A stretch of DNA of 64,000 nt from Paenibacillus nanensis (GCF_003583765.1 NZ_QXQA01000009.1:124001-188000); one strand, 5' to 3'. Positions 35,494-44,876 are shown, numbered from the stretch's first letter. Notes: generated by a model not told the origin, from the sequence alone. Numbers and translations are program-made.

Positions 35494-36258
35494 CTATAAT
35501 CCGCCGTATCGCCGAGCCCGTTGCTGGTACTGACCTATCGCTTCATAAAAATGCTTTTCGGTAAACTCCGGCCAATACACGTCCGTAAACCAAAGCTCGC
35601 TGTAAGCTAACTGCCAAAGCATAAAATTGCTGAGCCTGAGTTCACCGCTTGTTCGGATAAGTAAATCCGGATCGGGCATGCCGCCGGACAGCAATCGATC
35701 AGACATCACTTGATCGGTAATCGCATCAATATCCAACTTGCCTGCCCGCACGTCTTTTGCAATGCCGCGCACCGCATCAAGCATTTCCATCCTGCTGCCG
35801 TAATTAAGCGCAAAATTAAGTACAAGTCCCGTATTGCCGGCTGTCTTGCTAATGGCCTCTTCAAGAGCGCTTAGGGTATGAGAAGGAAGGTTCTCTCTCG
35901 ATCCCATCATGCGAACTTGAACGTTATTGGCAACAAGCTCATCCAGTTCGATATCCAAAAACTGCTGCGGAAGCTTCATTAGAAAATCCACTTCCGCCTT
36001 TGGTCTCTTCCAGTTTTCAGTCGAAAACGCATAGAGCGTTAAATACTTGACGCCAAGCCGATCTGCGGCAATGGTTATACGCTTCACCGTCTTCATCCCG
36101 GAGTGATGGCCCGCCATTCGGGGCAATCCACGTTTCTTCGCCCATCGGCCATTCCCGTCCATAATGATCGCCACATGCTGCGGCACATTGTCAGCCGGGA
36201 GCGAACTAGCCTTCGGTGTGGATGATATGCCCAGTTTGGCCCAAAGTCGCTTGATCAT
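35494..36258 (-). CDS. uppS: Isoprenyl transferase (undecaprenyl diphosphate synthase)
   Basis: Builds the C55 lipid carrier for cell-wall synthesis. 254 aa. The cis-prenyltransferase motifs are present: MDGNGRWAKKRGLPRMAGH (catalytic Asp34), YAFSTENWKRP, and DLLIRTSGELRLSNFMLWQ. An N-terminal extension of about 25 residues precedes the core. First gene after the frr terminator, with GGGAGG upstream of the ATG. Confidence 0.96.
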   Translation of the reverse strand: MIKRLWAKLGISSTPKASSLPADNVPQHVAIIMDGNGRWAKKRGLPRMAGHHSGMKTVKRITIAADRLGVKYLTLYAFSTENWKRPKAEVDFLMKLPQQFLDIELDELVANNVQVRMMGSRENLPSHTLSALEEAISKTAGNTGLVLNFALNYGSRMEMLDAVRGIAKDVRAGKLDIDAITDQVMSDRLLSGGMPDPDLLIRTSGELRLSNFMLWQLAYSELWFTDVYWPEFTEKHFYEAIGQYQQRARRYGGL

Positions 36259-36449
36259 CTAGCTTCCTCCCAACCGATTGAGAAAAACCTCTTATGATGA
36301 TATAACCTGGTGAGAAAACCTCTATCGAAGCCATTCGAGATTGAAAGACCGCGCTTCATAGGCAGGTTTTATCGCCTATAAGAATTTGTTCCCCTAAAAT
36401 TCATGTGGTTAAAAACGTAACCCCACCTGTCGGAGGGGCTCTTCGTCAA
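36259..36449 (-). other. frr-uppS intergenic region with terminator
   Basis: About 190 nt without a gene. A hairpin CCCCTCC/GGTGGGG (36421-36438) followed by TTACGTTTTT on the minus strand probably ends the rpsB-frr transcript. A weaker ATAGGC/GCCTAT hairpin lies near 36360-36381. A direct repeat GAGGTTTTCTCA / GAGGTTTTTCTCA occurs about 30 nt apart before uppS. I find no convincing sigma-A promoter, although uppS should need one. Confidence 0.6.
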
Positions 36450-37003
36450 TTAAACTTCCATTATTTCTTTTTCTTTGGCTGTGAGAATTTTCTCAACCTC
36501 TGCAATGTACTTATCCGTGGTCTTCTGGATGTCCTCCTGGTGACGGCGGGACTCGTCCTCGGAGATGTCCGATTTCTCCAGCTTTTTAATATCGTCATTC
36601 GCGTCGCGTCTAATATTCCGGATCGCAACCTTCGCGTCTTCGCCGAACTTTTTGGACGTCTTCACCAGCTCGGCGCGGCGTTCCTCCGTTAGCGGCGGAA
36701 CGGAGATGCGAATAGCTGAACCGTCGTTAGACGGCGTTAGACCCAAATCGGATTTCAAAATGGCCTTTTCGATCGCGCCAATGGCCGATTTGTCCCATGG
36801 CTGAATCATCAGCGTACGGGAATCCGGCGTGTTGATGTTCGCCAGCTGATTAAGCGGTGTCATTGCGCCATAATATTCAACTTGGACCCGGTCAAACAGA
36901 GCGGGACTCGCCTTCCCTGCGCGCAGGGTCGCCAAATCGCGTCTAAGCGCGCCAAGCGCCTTCTCCATCCGTTCTTCCGCGTTCTTTTTAATGGTTTGCG
37001 GCA

Positions 37004-37004
<1 letters not shown>
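36450..37004 (-). CDS. frr: Ribosome recycling factor
   Basis: Splits post-termination ribosomes together with EF-G. 184 aa, the usual length. Coiled-coil three-helix protein with [42 protein letters not shown] and [20 protein letters not shown]. Its ATG overlaps the pyrH stop (TAATG). Confidence 0.97.
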
Positions 37005-37774
<770 letters not shown>

Positions 37775-37826
37775 TTATTCATTCCTGCCAAGGGCAAGGT
37801 TATCTTGCTCCGCTAGATAAAAAGGA

Positions 37827-37853
37827 AGGCGGGGCGGACGCCCCGCCCCGCCT
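37827..37853 (-). terminator. Strong terminator after tsf
   Basis: A 10-bp GC-only-core stem AGGCGGGGCG/CGCCCCGCCT with a 7-nt loop, followed by TCCTTTTT on the minus strand, 11 nt past the tsf stop. Confidence 0.9.
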
Positions 37854-37864
37854 GTGCGTTCGGA

Positions 37865-38515
37865 TTACAGTTTCGCTTGAGCCATAACTTCTTCTACGAA
37901 GTTATCGACTTTTTTCTCAAGTCCTTCGCCCAGCTCATAACGAACGAAGCGGCGGATCGAAATATTTTCGCCGATTTTGCTGATTTTTTCGTTCAGCAGC
38001 TCGGAGATTGTTTTGTCCGGATCTTTAATGAAGGATTGCTCCATCAAGCAATACTCCTCATAGTATTTGGAGATACGGCCTTCCACCATTTTCTCCACGA
38101 TTTTTTCCGGTTTGCCTTCGTTCAGAGCTTGGTTTTTCAGGATTTCTTTTTCCTTCTCCAGCTCGTCAGCAGGCACTTCTTCACGACGAACGAATTTCGG
38201 ATTCGCAGCTGCGATTTGCATTGCGATGTCTCTTGCGAACTCGCGGAATTGATCCGTCTTCGCAACGAAGTCTGTTTCGCAGTTTACTTCGACCAGAACG
38301 CCGATGCGTCCGCCTGCGTGTATGTAGGATTCAACAACGCCTTCAGTTGCGATACGGCCCGCTTTGTTAGCAGCTGCCGCCAAACCTTTCTCGCGAAGCA
38401 AAGCAATCGCTTTATCGATGTCGCCGCCTGTTTCGTCCAGCGCTTTTTTGCAATCGAGCATGCCTGCTCCCGTTCTCTCACGTAGTTCTTTAACCGCTGC
38501 TGCGCTAACTGCCAT
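37865..38515 (-). CDS. tsf: Elongation factor Ts
   Basis: The nucleotide exchange factor for EF-Tu. 216 aa, shorter than the 290-aa form of B. subtilis: it has one compact core repeat, not a full duplicated core. [20 protein letters not shown] and [15 protein letters not shown] are the family signatures. AGGAGGG precedes the ATG. Flanked by terminator hairpins on both sides. Confidence 0.96.
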   Translation of the reverse strand: MAVSAAAVKELRERTGAGMLDCKKALDETGGDIDKAIALLREKGLAAAANKAGRIATEGVVESYIHAGGRIGVLVEVNCETDFVAKTDQFREFARDIAMQIAAANPKFVRREEVPADELEKEKEILKNQALNEGKPEKIVEKMVEGRISKYYEEYCLMEQSFIKDPDKTISELLNEKISKIGENISIRRFVRYELGEGLEKKVDNFVEEVMAQAKL

Positions 38516-38557
38516 GTGAAACCCTCCTAAAAGTTTACATCTGAATTTTGTTCAAAA

Positions 38558-38596
38558 AAAGGGTAGTGAGAGGTTTGCACCATCTGACCACCCTTT
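38558..38596 (-). terminator. Attenuator/terminator between rpsB and tsf
   Basis: The stem AAAGGGTGGT/ACTACCCTTT (one G-U) closes a loop with GGTGCAAACC pairing, followed by TTTTG on the minus strand (seven T in total with the stem end). Placement between rpsB and tsf suggests partial termination that sets the S2 to EF-Ts ratio. Confidence 0.8.
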
Positions 38597-38630
38597 GTTG
38601 TTTGCATCTTCATTATGTGAGCTTACAAGC

Positions 38631-39329
38631 TTAAGCAGTCGTTTGCTCGCCTTGGTTCGCTTCAACGATCGCATCAGCCATCTTAGCTGTCAAGAGCTTA
38701 ACTGCGCGGATCGCGTCGTCGTTACCAGGAATAACATAATCGATTTCGTCCGGATCGCAGTTCGTGTCAACGATACCTACAATTGGGATACCCAATTTGC
38801 GAGCTTCGGCAACCGCGATACGCTCTTTGCGAGGGTCGATTACGAACAGCGCGCTTGGCAGGCTCTTCATGCCTTTGATGCCGCCGAGGAATTTCTCAAG
38901 ACGTTCTTTCTCTTTGCGAAGAATGATAACTTCTTTCTTCGGAAGAACTTCGAAAGTGCCGTCCTCTTCCCATTTCTCAAGCTGCTTCAAACGGTCGATA
39001 CGCTTTTGAATCGTTTGGAAGTTCGTCAGCGTGCCGCCCAGCCAACGCTGGTTGATGTAGAAGTTGCCGCAACGTTCAGCTTCTTCTTTCACCGAGTCTT
39101 GAGCTTGCTTCTTCGTGCCGACGAACAGCACTGTGCCGCCGTCTGCCGCTACCGATTTAACAAAGTTGTACGCTTCGTCAACTTTCTTAACCGTTTTCTG
39201 CAAGTCGATAATGTAAATTCCGTTTCTTTCTGTGAAGATATAACGATCCATCTTTGGGTTCCAACGACGAGTCTGGTGACCGAAGTGTACCCCAGCTTCG
39301 AGAAGCTGCTTCATGGAAATAACCGCCAT
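38631..39329 (-). CDS. rpsB: 30S ribosomal protein S2
   Basis: 232 aa. [43 protein letters not shown]-type N-terminus (here seen in shorter blocks [13 protein letters not shown] and YIIDLQKT), [13 protein letters not shown] and [20 protein letters not shown] are diagnostic. AGGAGGTG precedes the ATG. It follows the end of the fla/che operon and has its own promoter and structured leader. Confidence 0.97.
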   Translation of the reverse strand: MAVISMKQLLEAGVHFGHQTRRWNPKMDRYIFTERNGIYIIDLQKTVKKVDEAYNFVKSVAADGGTVLFVGTKKQAQDSVKEEAERCGNFYINQRWLGGTLTNFQTIQKRIDRLKQLEKWEEDGTFEVLPKKEVIILRKEKERLEKFLGGIKGMKSLPSALFVIDPRKERIAVAEARKLGIPIVGIVDTNCDPDEIDYVIPGNDDAIRAVKLLTAKMADAIVEANQGEQTTA

Positions 39330-39380
39330 TCTTCAACACCTCCTGTAATGGTTTTTGTGTGTCCCTCCGCCAATCGCACT

Positions 39381-39422
39381 TTCCGTTAAAACTTTCGCCG
39401 GGCGAAAGCACCGTTAACGGAA
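39381..39422 (-). promoter_or_regulatory. Structured rpsB leader hairpin
   Basis: Outer arms TTCCGTTA/TAACGGAA and an inner CTTTCGC/GCGAAAG stem form a long two-part hairpin about 50 nt before rpsB. There is no T-run after it. A regulatory leader bound by S2 is a reasonable guess, since several ribosomal protein mRNAs are autoregulated, but the sequence shows only the fold. Confidence 0.5.
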
Positions 39423-39454
39423 TTAATCAGCGTGTGTTTTTAACACCGTCATTT

Positions 39455-39483
39455 AATATATCATAGTTGGGCACGCGGTGCAA
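39455..39483 (-). promoter_or_regulatory. Sigma-A promoter of rpsB-tsf
   Basis: TTGCAC (39478-39483), 17-nt spacer, TGA-TATATT (39455-39460; extended -10). The -35 is poor, the extended -10 good. A weak AT-rich hairpin just upstream (39486-39501) may end the fla/che transcript. Confidence 0.6.
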
Positions 39484-39521
39484 GAAAACATTCGAATATT
39501 TAAAACGGATAGTTCAAGCTT

Positions 39522-40121
39522 CTACTGCTGCTGTTCAGAAACCCGCTTTTCCGCTTCTTCCTTCGACAGCGGCTTGCTGGTAACGGCCGTGATGACAGCA
39601 TCCACCCCGGCGCCCTCGGACATCGCAAAATACCCCGCGCGCGCTTTCAAATTGCCAGCCTGCATGCCCCGAACGAATGCACCGGCATCGCCTGCGCTTA
39701 TGATACGATTCTCCGTCAATAAAGCCGCGATTTGAGCGAGCTTCATTCCAGGCTCGATCCGAATGAGCTTAAGCGCGCCTGATGCCGCTTCTCCCGTCTG
39801 CGCAGACGGATTGGCGGCATCTTCTTCTACTGGATTCGTTGTATGTGCTGCAGTCGGACTCGCGGCCGGCGCTTGCTCGGACTCCGCGGGCTCCGCTGCG
39901 CTGTCCGGCGTAGGCTGAAGCTGTTGCTCCGCTTCAGGGCTGCCAGACTGTTCAGGGGGAGCCGCCCCGTCCTGCTGTCCATTGTCCGGGCTCTCCAGCT
40001 GCCGGCCGATTTCTTTCAGGTTCTCCTGGCTATTCTGTCCCAAATAAAACAATTGCAGCAAGATTGCGCCAATCATAATGCCGATGCCGAGTCCAAGAAG
40101 GAACGGTCTTCTGTTAAGCAT
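39522..40121 (-). CDS. Membrane-anchored YceG/MltG-like N-terminal fragment protein
   Basis: 199 aa. An N-terminal membrane helix (LLGLGIGIMIGAILLQLFYLG) is followed by a long Pro/Ala/Glu/Ser linker. The C-terminal 75 residues (LIRIEPGMKLAQIAALLTENRIISAGDAGAFV in pieces) resemble the LysM-like N-terminal module of endolytic transglycosylase MltG/YceG. The catalytic domain is absent, so it is not itself expected to cut glycan. It overlaps the end of the swrB-like gene by 8 nt, making it the last gene of the fla/che operon. Role unknown; peptidoglycan binding is an inference. Confidence 0.7.
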   Translation of the reverse strand: MLNRRPFLLGLGIGIMIGAILLQLFYLGQNSQENLKEIGRQLESPDNGQQDGAAPPEQSGSPEAEQQLQPTPDSAAEPAESEQAPAASPTAAHTTNPVEEDAANPSAQTGEAASGALKLIRIEPGMKLAQIAALLTENRIISAGDAGAFVRGMQAGNLKARAGYFAMSEGAGVDAVITAVTSKPLSKEEAEKRVSEQQQ

Positions 40122-40707
40122 GAGCGGCCTCCTCCTGCTTGGACAATCCGATAATGAGCTGCACCTCGCCTTTATTCATGCCGAGACGTTTTGCAATCGC
40201 TTCGACAGACTTCCCTTCTCCGTACAGCTGGAACAACTCCGCGTATCTAGCGTGAATGGAGTCCGGGTTCTGCGTTTTTTCGGAATCCCCAAGCTTATCC
40301 GGCTCCGCTGATACCGCCAAACCCTCTTCGCTCGTTGAACCTGCACGCGCTCCAGCATCCGAAACCGCGTCTTTCGCAGGAGCATGCGCGGGATGGGACG
40401 CCGCGACAGCCGGTCTGACGATCGCCTCCTGCAGCAGCCTCTCCAGCTGGCCGCAACGCTCCTCCAGCAAAGAGATGCGCTGATCCTTCAGCTGCGCCTC
40501 CAGCTTGGCGTGCTGCTGTGTTTCGGATACCAATTGCAGAAGCTGCTCGTTGTCCTTCTCCATGTTTTCCATGAATTCATCCAAAGCAGTCTCCATATTG
40601 CGTACCGATTGCGAGGAATGCTCACTCTCCGGCTTCTTCTTTGGCATGATGAGCGCGGCTGCAATAACAACCGCTCCGACAAGTACGACGTTCAGCCATG
40701 GTTCCAC
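40114..40707 (-). CDS. SwrB/YlxL-like membrane protein with coiled coil and HTH-like end
   Basis: About 197 aa. A membrane helix (LNVVLVGAVVIAAALIM) is followed by a basic stop, a coiled coil (about residues 40-90), a low-complexity middle and a C-terminal helix-turn-helix-like segment (YGEGKSVEAIAKRLGMNKGEVQLIIGL). Layout and position downstream of sigD match B. subtilis SwrB (YlxL), which promotes flagellar export apparatus activation. GTG at 40707 has GAGGTG 6 nt upstream and is preferred over GTG at 40716. Sequence similarity to SwrB is mainly in architecture. Confidence 0.7.
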   Translation of the reverse strand: MEPWLNVVLVGAVVIAAALIMPKKKPESEHSSQSVRNMETALDEFMENMEKDNEQLLQLVSETQQHAKLEAQLKDQRISLLEERCGQLERLLQEAIVRPAVAASHPAHAPAKDAVSDAGARAGSTSEEGLAVSAEPDKLGDSEKTQNPDSIHARYAELFQLYGEGKSVEAIAKRLGMNKGEVQLIIGLSKQEEAAHA

Positions 40708-40750
40708 CTGTAACACCTCGCTTTGTGCATGTAATCCTTATGTAAGCTGA

Positions 40751-41080
40751 TTATAATTTCATATCAAAATGATGGCCCTTATAAGGGTGAGCCGGCTGTT
40801 CCGGCCCCGTGTCGGCGAGCTCGGTTGAATCAGGATGCCGTTTTCTGTCCTTTCCTTTATAAGGTTGTCCTCCGCGCTGATCCTGATTCGCGCGCACACC
40901 CAGCCTGGAGGATTGTTCCAGCGCTGCATTCTGGTGCCGCATTTCCTCTGTCTGCTTCGACGATTGGTTGGCCAACAGCGTTTGTTCCGCCGCAGGCCTT
41001 TGCACGGCTTGCTGATGCATCCCGCCAAATTCCTGCGTCCGAGGCACACTGATCTGCAGATCCAATGGTTTTAAAGTCAC
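40751..41080 (-). CDS. Hypothetical protein of the flagellar operon
   Basis: About 109 aa, not recognised as a named family. Hydrophilic, Gln/Lys/Arg/His-rich, with no membrane segment. The N-terminus MTLKPLDLQISVPRTQEFGG and the C-terminus HPYKGHHFDMKL look conserved, the centre low-complexity. I recall small proteins of similar layout in other Firmicute fla operons, but cannot name one. GTG at 41080 has AGGAG 9 nt upstream; the longer GTG at 41110 lacks a site. Sits 30 nt after the fapA-like gene. Confidence 0.65.
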   Translation of the reverse strand: MTLKPLDLQISVPRTQEFGGMHQQAVQRPAAEQTLLANQSSKQTEEMRHQNAALEQSSRLGVRANQDQRGGQPYKGKDRKRHPDSTELADTGPEQPAHPYKGHHFDMKL

Positions 41081-41110
41081 GCGGGCACGCTCCTTCCGGT
41101 CGTTGTCCAC

Positions 41111-42517
41111 TTAAGGATGAAAAGGTATAAGGGCAATGTCGCCATCCATCAGACGGAAGGAGATGCGCTGCGCGCTGTCCTTCATAAATTTCGTGTATCG
41201 GCCGATAACCACTTTTGTGCCGCCGAATACGGTTCCGCTGACATTAACTTTGGAGCGGTCCGTATCTTCCAATAATTTTTCGATCTCCATCATGCGGGCT
41301 TTCGATTCGTCGATCAAGGCTACGGCTTGCCGTTTCGTCGCGCTTAGCTTGGCCCGCATCTCGAGCCGCTCATCGGACAACTGGCCTGCGGCAGCCAGCT
41401 GATCAAGCAGTGTCAACGCTTTCTCCGTTTTTTCCAGACTTTCTCGGGACTGCCTAATCGTCGTTCTTAGCGTCTGGAGCTCTTCTCGCAGCTCCGGATT
41501 GACGCCGACCTCGACTGCCGTCGCGGTGGACATCGCGTTGCCTAACGTGCGTACGGTAACGTGCTCGCCGGCTTGAATCGTTCCGCCGACGATTAAGCCC
41601 TTTGCGCCGGAACAAATGACATTTTTGCCCGCTTTGACGGTGGAATGCATAATACTCTGCGAGACGATAACATCCTCGCCGGCATACACGATCCCATCTT
41701 GAATGAACGAGCTTTTTACGTTGCGTCCCGCTTTTACGAAGCCCTTATTTCCCGCCATAATGCCGCTCGAAATTTCGATCGAGCCCTCCGATTCGAGCTC
41801 CGCCCCTTCTACGCCGCCGACGACCCGGATGTCGCCGGAAGCCCGCACGCGAAAGCCGCTCAACACATTGCCGCGGATGACGACTGTGCCTACAAAGTCA
41901 ATATTTCCGACGCTGTAATCCACATCGCCGTTTACCTCATAAACAGGGAATACGTTAATTTTCCCTTTTTCGGTTAACGTGATCATCCCGTCGATCGCCG
42001 CGTACATCGCGTTTTGCTCGCCGTTCAACACAACGTTTTTTCCAACCTTGAACCGGGCGCGCTTACCGAGCTTAGGGGGGATCGTCTCACCGGTTACGGT
42101 TGTTCCGGCCGGTCCCGGAAGCGGCTCAATAAGCTCCGCGATTAATTGTCCGCGCTTAATGTTCTTGAGCTTGTTCACTTCCTTCAGGTCCACCTTGCCG
42201 TCTTGTCCCTCGGCCGGCTTATGCTCATTATCGTCCGGGTCGAACAAATATCGGACAGTTCCGTCCTTGCCGGGCTTCGGGTTATCGCCTTCCGCGATCA
42301 AGTTCTGTTCATTCATAAAAGCAAGCGGATTTTTGCAGATCTGTTCCAGCACATCGATTCGGAGTCCGTGGACAACACCCTTGCTGCGAATAAAATGCTC
42401 CAAATCGGAAGCCGAACATTTAAAATCGTCTGTAACTCGACTAAATGTAAGAAAGGCAGACAGCTTATCAGCTGAAGTTTGAATACGCAAGCAAGAGTCT
42501 AGTTGTAGGTTGTCCAC
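41111..42517 (-). CDS. fapA: FapA-family protein (DUF342)
   Basis: 468 aa. An N-terminal domain (LEHFIRSKGVVHGLR; PGKDGTVRYLFDP) precedes a right-handed beta-helix stretch of repeated GN/GD turns (VVIRGNVLSGFRVRASGDIRVVGG in pieces) and a C-terminal coiled coil (about 345-430). Such DUF342 proteins, called FapA, occur in polymer- and cell-division-linked contexts; their exact role is unclear. GTG start with GGGGGGAGTAAG upstream. Lies right after sigD, in the fla/che operon; B. subtilis has no such gene here. Confidence 0.85.
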   Translation of the reverse strand: MDNLQLDSCLRIQTSADKLSAFLTFSRVTDDFKCSASDLEHFIRSKGVVHGLRIDVLEQICKNPLAFMNEQNLIAEGDNPKPGKDGTVRYLFDPDDNEHKPAEGQDGKVDLKEVNKLKNIKRGQLIAELIEPLPGPAGTTVTGETIPPKLGKRARFKVGKNVVLNGEQNAMYAAIDGMITLTEKGKINVFPVYEVNGDVDYSVGNIDFVGTVVIRGNVLSGFRVRASGDIRVVGGVEGAELESEGSIEISSGIMAGNKGFVKAGRNVKSSFIQDGIVYAGEDVIVSQSIMHSTVKAGKNVICSGAKGLIVGGTIQAGEHVTVRTLGNAMSTATAVEVGVNPELREELQTLRTTIRQSRESLEKTEKALTLLDQLAAAGQLSDERLEMRAKLSATKRQAVALIDESKARMMEIEKLLEDTDRSKVNVSGTVFGGTKVVIGRYTKFMKDSAQRISFRLMDGDIALIPFHP

Positions 42518-42532
42518 CTTACTCCCCCCTCT

Positions 42533-43318
42533 CTAATGCTGCATGAGTTGTTCTTTATGTTTAGCCAAAGCTCCTCTCAACCGCAGAATGGCTTTTGAGT
42601 GAAGCTGGGAAATTCTCGAAGGTGACAGCGACATCACTTCCGCAATCTCGCTAAGGGACAATTCCTCGTAATAAAACAGAGAAACGACGGTTCTTTCCTT
42701 CTCTGTCAAGCGTTCAATACCTTTGGCTAGCTGTTCTTTCAAATAAAACTCATGGACCTTATGATCCGGGTTTTTGGCCTTATCGTCAACTAAAAGAGAC
42801 ATGCGGGTTTCCGATTCTTCCTCGCGAATCGGATCTTCCAGCGAACAAATTGTGGCAATCGAAATATCTTGAAGCATATTCGTGAATTCTTTTTCGCTTA
42901 TTTGCAAATATTCACTGACCTCAGCGTCCGTGACCGAACGCATGTACTTTTGCTCCAGATGCTGGTAGGCATCCTCCACCCGTTTCGCTTTCTCGCGGAC
43001 GGACCGCGGAACCCAATCGCCCTGCCTGAGGCCGTCGATAATCGCTCCGCGGATGCGCCAAGAAGCATACGTCTCGAATTGCAGCCCGCGCATGTAATCG
43101 AATTTCTCTATCGCATCGATTAATCCCATTACCCCGTTGCTTGCGAGATCGTCCTTCATCACGTTTTTCGGAAGGCCGATCGCCATTCGGTTGGTGACGT
43201 AATCAACGAGCGGCAAGTAATTTTCAATCAGCGTTTTTTTGGCCTCGAGGTCGCCATGCTCTTTCCAAGATTGCCACATCTGGATGTTAGTCAAATGAGG
43301 CGTTCGTAGCTCTGTCAT
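42533..43318 (-). CDS. sigD: RNA polymerase sigma factor SigD (FliA/WhiG family)
   Basis: Drives late flagellar, chemotaxis and autolysin genes. 261 aa. Region 2 (ENYLPLVDYVTNRMAIGLP, DLASNGVMGLIDAIEKFDYM, FETYASWRIRGAIIDGLRQ), region 3 (DWVPRSVREKAKRVEDAY) and region 4 (RTVVSLFYYEELSLSEIAEVM followed by LSPSRISQLHSKAI) are typical. Near the 3' end of fla/che, where position in the transcript is known to limit SigD level in B. subtilis. Confidence 0.96.
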   Translation of the reverse strand: MTELRTPHLTNIQMWQSWKEHGDLEAKKTLIENYLPLVDYVTNRMAIGLPKNVMKDDLASNGVMGLIDAIEKFDYMRGLQFETYASWRIRGAIIDGLRQGDWVPRSVREKAKRVEDAYQHLEQKYMRSVTDAEVSEYLQISEKEFTNMLQDISIATICSLEDPIREEESETRMSLLVDDKAKNPDHKVHEFYLKEQLAKGIERLTEKERTVVSLFYYEELSLSEIAEVMSLSPSRISQLHSKAILRLRGALAKHKEQLMQH

Positions 43319-43322
43319 CGAC

Positions 43323-43766
43323 TCACTCTCCTGTCAGGTGACGTATGGCTTTCGCCAATTCTTCTGGTTGTTTGTTTGTGGAAGATACGAATTGTGGCGG
43401 CGAGAGCGGCTTAAACTCGGCTGCCGCTTCCTTCTGCCCGTCCGCGGGATTGCTCTCGTTACCGCCTTGCAGCTGCGCCTTCAGCAAATCGTTCAGCTCG
43501 CCCGCCTCATCCGGCGTTGTAACATCGAGCTGACTGCCCTTCTCCGTCTCCCCCTCCTCAGCTCCCGGCGGAAGAGGAATGGCCGGCGGGCGGAGAATCA
43601 TCGCCAAGACGGCGCGAGCGGCGTAAGCCAGTATAAAAAACGATGCAAAAGCGTAAAACCCTCTGAGCATAACAACGGACAACGGATTGTTGCCGAAAGA
43701 GAAAAGCGCGGTAAGCGCCAATCCCAAAATGCCAAACGCCACATTCCATCGCCATGTTCCCAGCAT
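43323..43766 (-). CDS. Small predicted membrane protein of the che operon
   Basis: 147 aa, not recognised. Two membrane helices (VAFGILGLALTALFSF and GFYAFASFFILAYAARAVLAMIL) come first, followed by an acidic, Pro-rich cytoplasmic or external tail (about 80 residues, ending QPEELAKAIRHLTGE). It fills the 450 nt between cheD and sigD, 1 nt from cheD and 4 nt from sigD, with AGGAG before the ATG. Context implies co-expression with chemotaxis genes; B. subtilis lacks it at this spot. Confidence 0.7.
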   Translation of the reverse strand: MLGTWRWNVAFGILGLALTALFSFGNNPLSVVMLRGFYAFASFFILAYAARAVLAMILRPPAIPLPPGAEEGETEKGSQLDVTTPDEAGELNDLLKAQLQGGNESNPADGQKEAAAEFKPLSPPQFVSSTNKQPEELAKAIRHLTGE

Positions 43767-43767
43767 G

Positions 43768-44259
43768 TTAAATCTCCTTTACTCCATACTGCACGCTTCT
43801 AATAACTAAAATACCCTTTTCGCTGTCAAACTCAATCGTTCTCCCGTAATTTCCTCCCGTATCCTGTGCCTTGATGGGAATGCCAAACTGATTGAGCATT
43901 TCGGTGCAAGACTCAACATTGCGGGGGCCAATCCGGAGTGTGTCGGATCCACCAAGCGCAAACATTTGAGCTCCTCCGGCCATTTTGGCCTCCATCCGTT
44001 CCACACGCGCCCCCGCCGCCTTCATGCGTTCCAGAAGCTCGGGTATGGCGGTATCCGCGTATTTCGCGATATTCATTTGCGATTCGCGGGCAATACTGGA
44101 GGAGGGCAGCATGACGTGAGCCATCCCTGCTACTTTGCATATCGGGTCAAAAAGCGTTAGTCCAACACAGGAGCCAAGCCCCGTCGTCTTCAATACAGCG
44201 CCATCGGCAGCGATATTGAGGTCCGCCATGCCCACCTTCACTAATAGTTGCCCGTTCAT
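43768..44259 (-). CDS. cheD: Chemoreceptor glutamine deamidase CheD
   Basis: Deamidates receptor glutamines and binds CheC. 163 aa. The catalytic Cys31 is in TTGLGSCVGLTLFD, and His48 in GMAHVMLPSS; KYADTAIPELLERM and FALGGSDTLRIGPRNV fit. The ATG overlaps the cheC stop by 4 nt. A second ATG (M11, in VGMADLN) has a good GGTGG site and may also be used. Confidence 0.95.
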   Translation of the reverse strand: MNGQLLVKVGMADLNIAADGAVLKTTGLGSCVGLTLFDPICKVAGMAHVMLPSSSIARESQMNIAKYADTAIPELLERMKAAGARVERMEAKMAGGAQMFALGGSDTLRIGPRNVESCTEMLNQFGIPIKAQDTGGNYGRTIEFDSEKGILVIRSVQYGVKEI

Positions 44260-44876
44260 CCCAAATCGACTCCCAGTGCCTTAAATATTTTGTTAAATGA
44301 ATCTGGATCGGGAATAAGGAAGAAGTGGCCCTCCAGCGATTGATAATCTTCAATAAATGTCGTCTCGATCAGCATGGCGGAATCGCCCATCTCTCCGTAC
44401 TGCATCAGGCCGTAGCTTAGAATCGCGCCAGCCATGTCAAGCGCGATGGACGGAACAGACGGCACCATAGAAAGCTGAGTGAAATCCGCAAGCGACGATA
44501 GATAAGAGCCTGCCAAAATGTTGCCGATCTCGCATAAAGCGGAAAGCTCCAGCTCGGAGTATCCTTCATCTTCCACATGATTCATCGACATCAGCTGATT
44601 GAGCATGCGCTTGGCGGCTTCTTCTCCCAGAATAAAGAACATGTTGCCGGGCGCTTCGCCTTCTACCCGAAGGAAAACGGCCAGTACAATTTGCTCCGAG
44701 CCGCCGACTCTTTCGGCTACCTCTTCGAAAGGAAGCAGGCTTACCTTCGGGACACCCATGTCGACCGGCTTATCCAGCAGCTTCGACAACGCGGTTGCCG
44801 CATTGCCAGCCCCTATGTTGCCTACTTCCTTCAGCACATCCAGCTCAAACGCTTTAAACGAATCGAATAGACTCAC
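44256..44876 (-). CDS. cheC: CheY-P phosphatase CheC
   Basis: 206 aa. Two phosphatase active-site motifs are intact: ELDVLKEVGNIGAGNAATAL near the N-terminus and LSALCEIGNILAGSYL in the middle. With CheD it adjusts the chemotaxis adaptation system. Sits between cheW and cheD as in B. subtilis, 3 nt from cheW. Confidence 0.95.
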   Translation of the reverse strand: MSLFDSFKAFELDVLKEVGNIGAGNAATALSKLLDKPVDMGVPKVSLLPFEEVAERVGGSEQIVLAVFLRVEGEAPGNMFFILGEEAAKRMLNQLMSMNHVEDEGYSELELSALCEIGNILAGSYLSSLADFTQLSMVPSVPSIALDMAGAILSYGLMQYGEMGDSAMLIETTFIEDYQSLEGHFFLIPDPDSFNKIFKALGVDLG

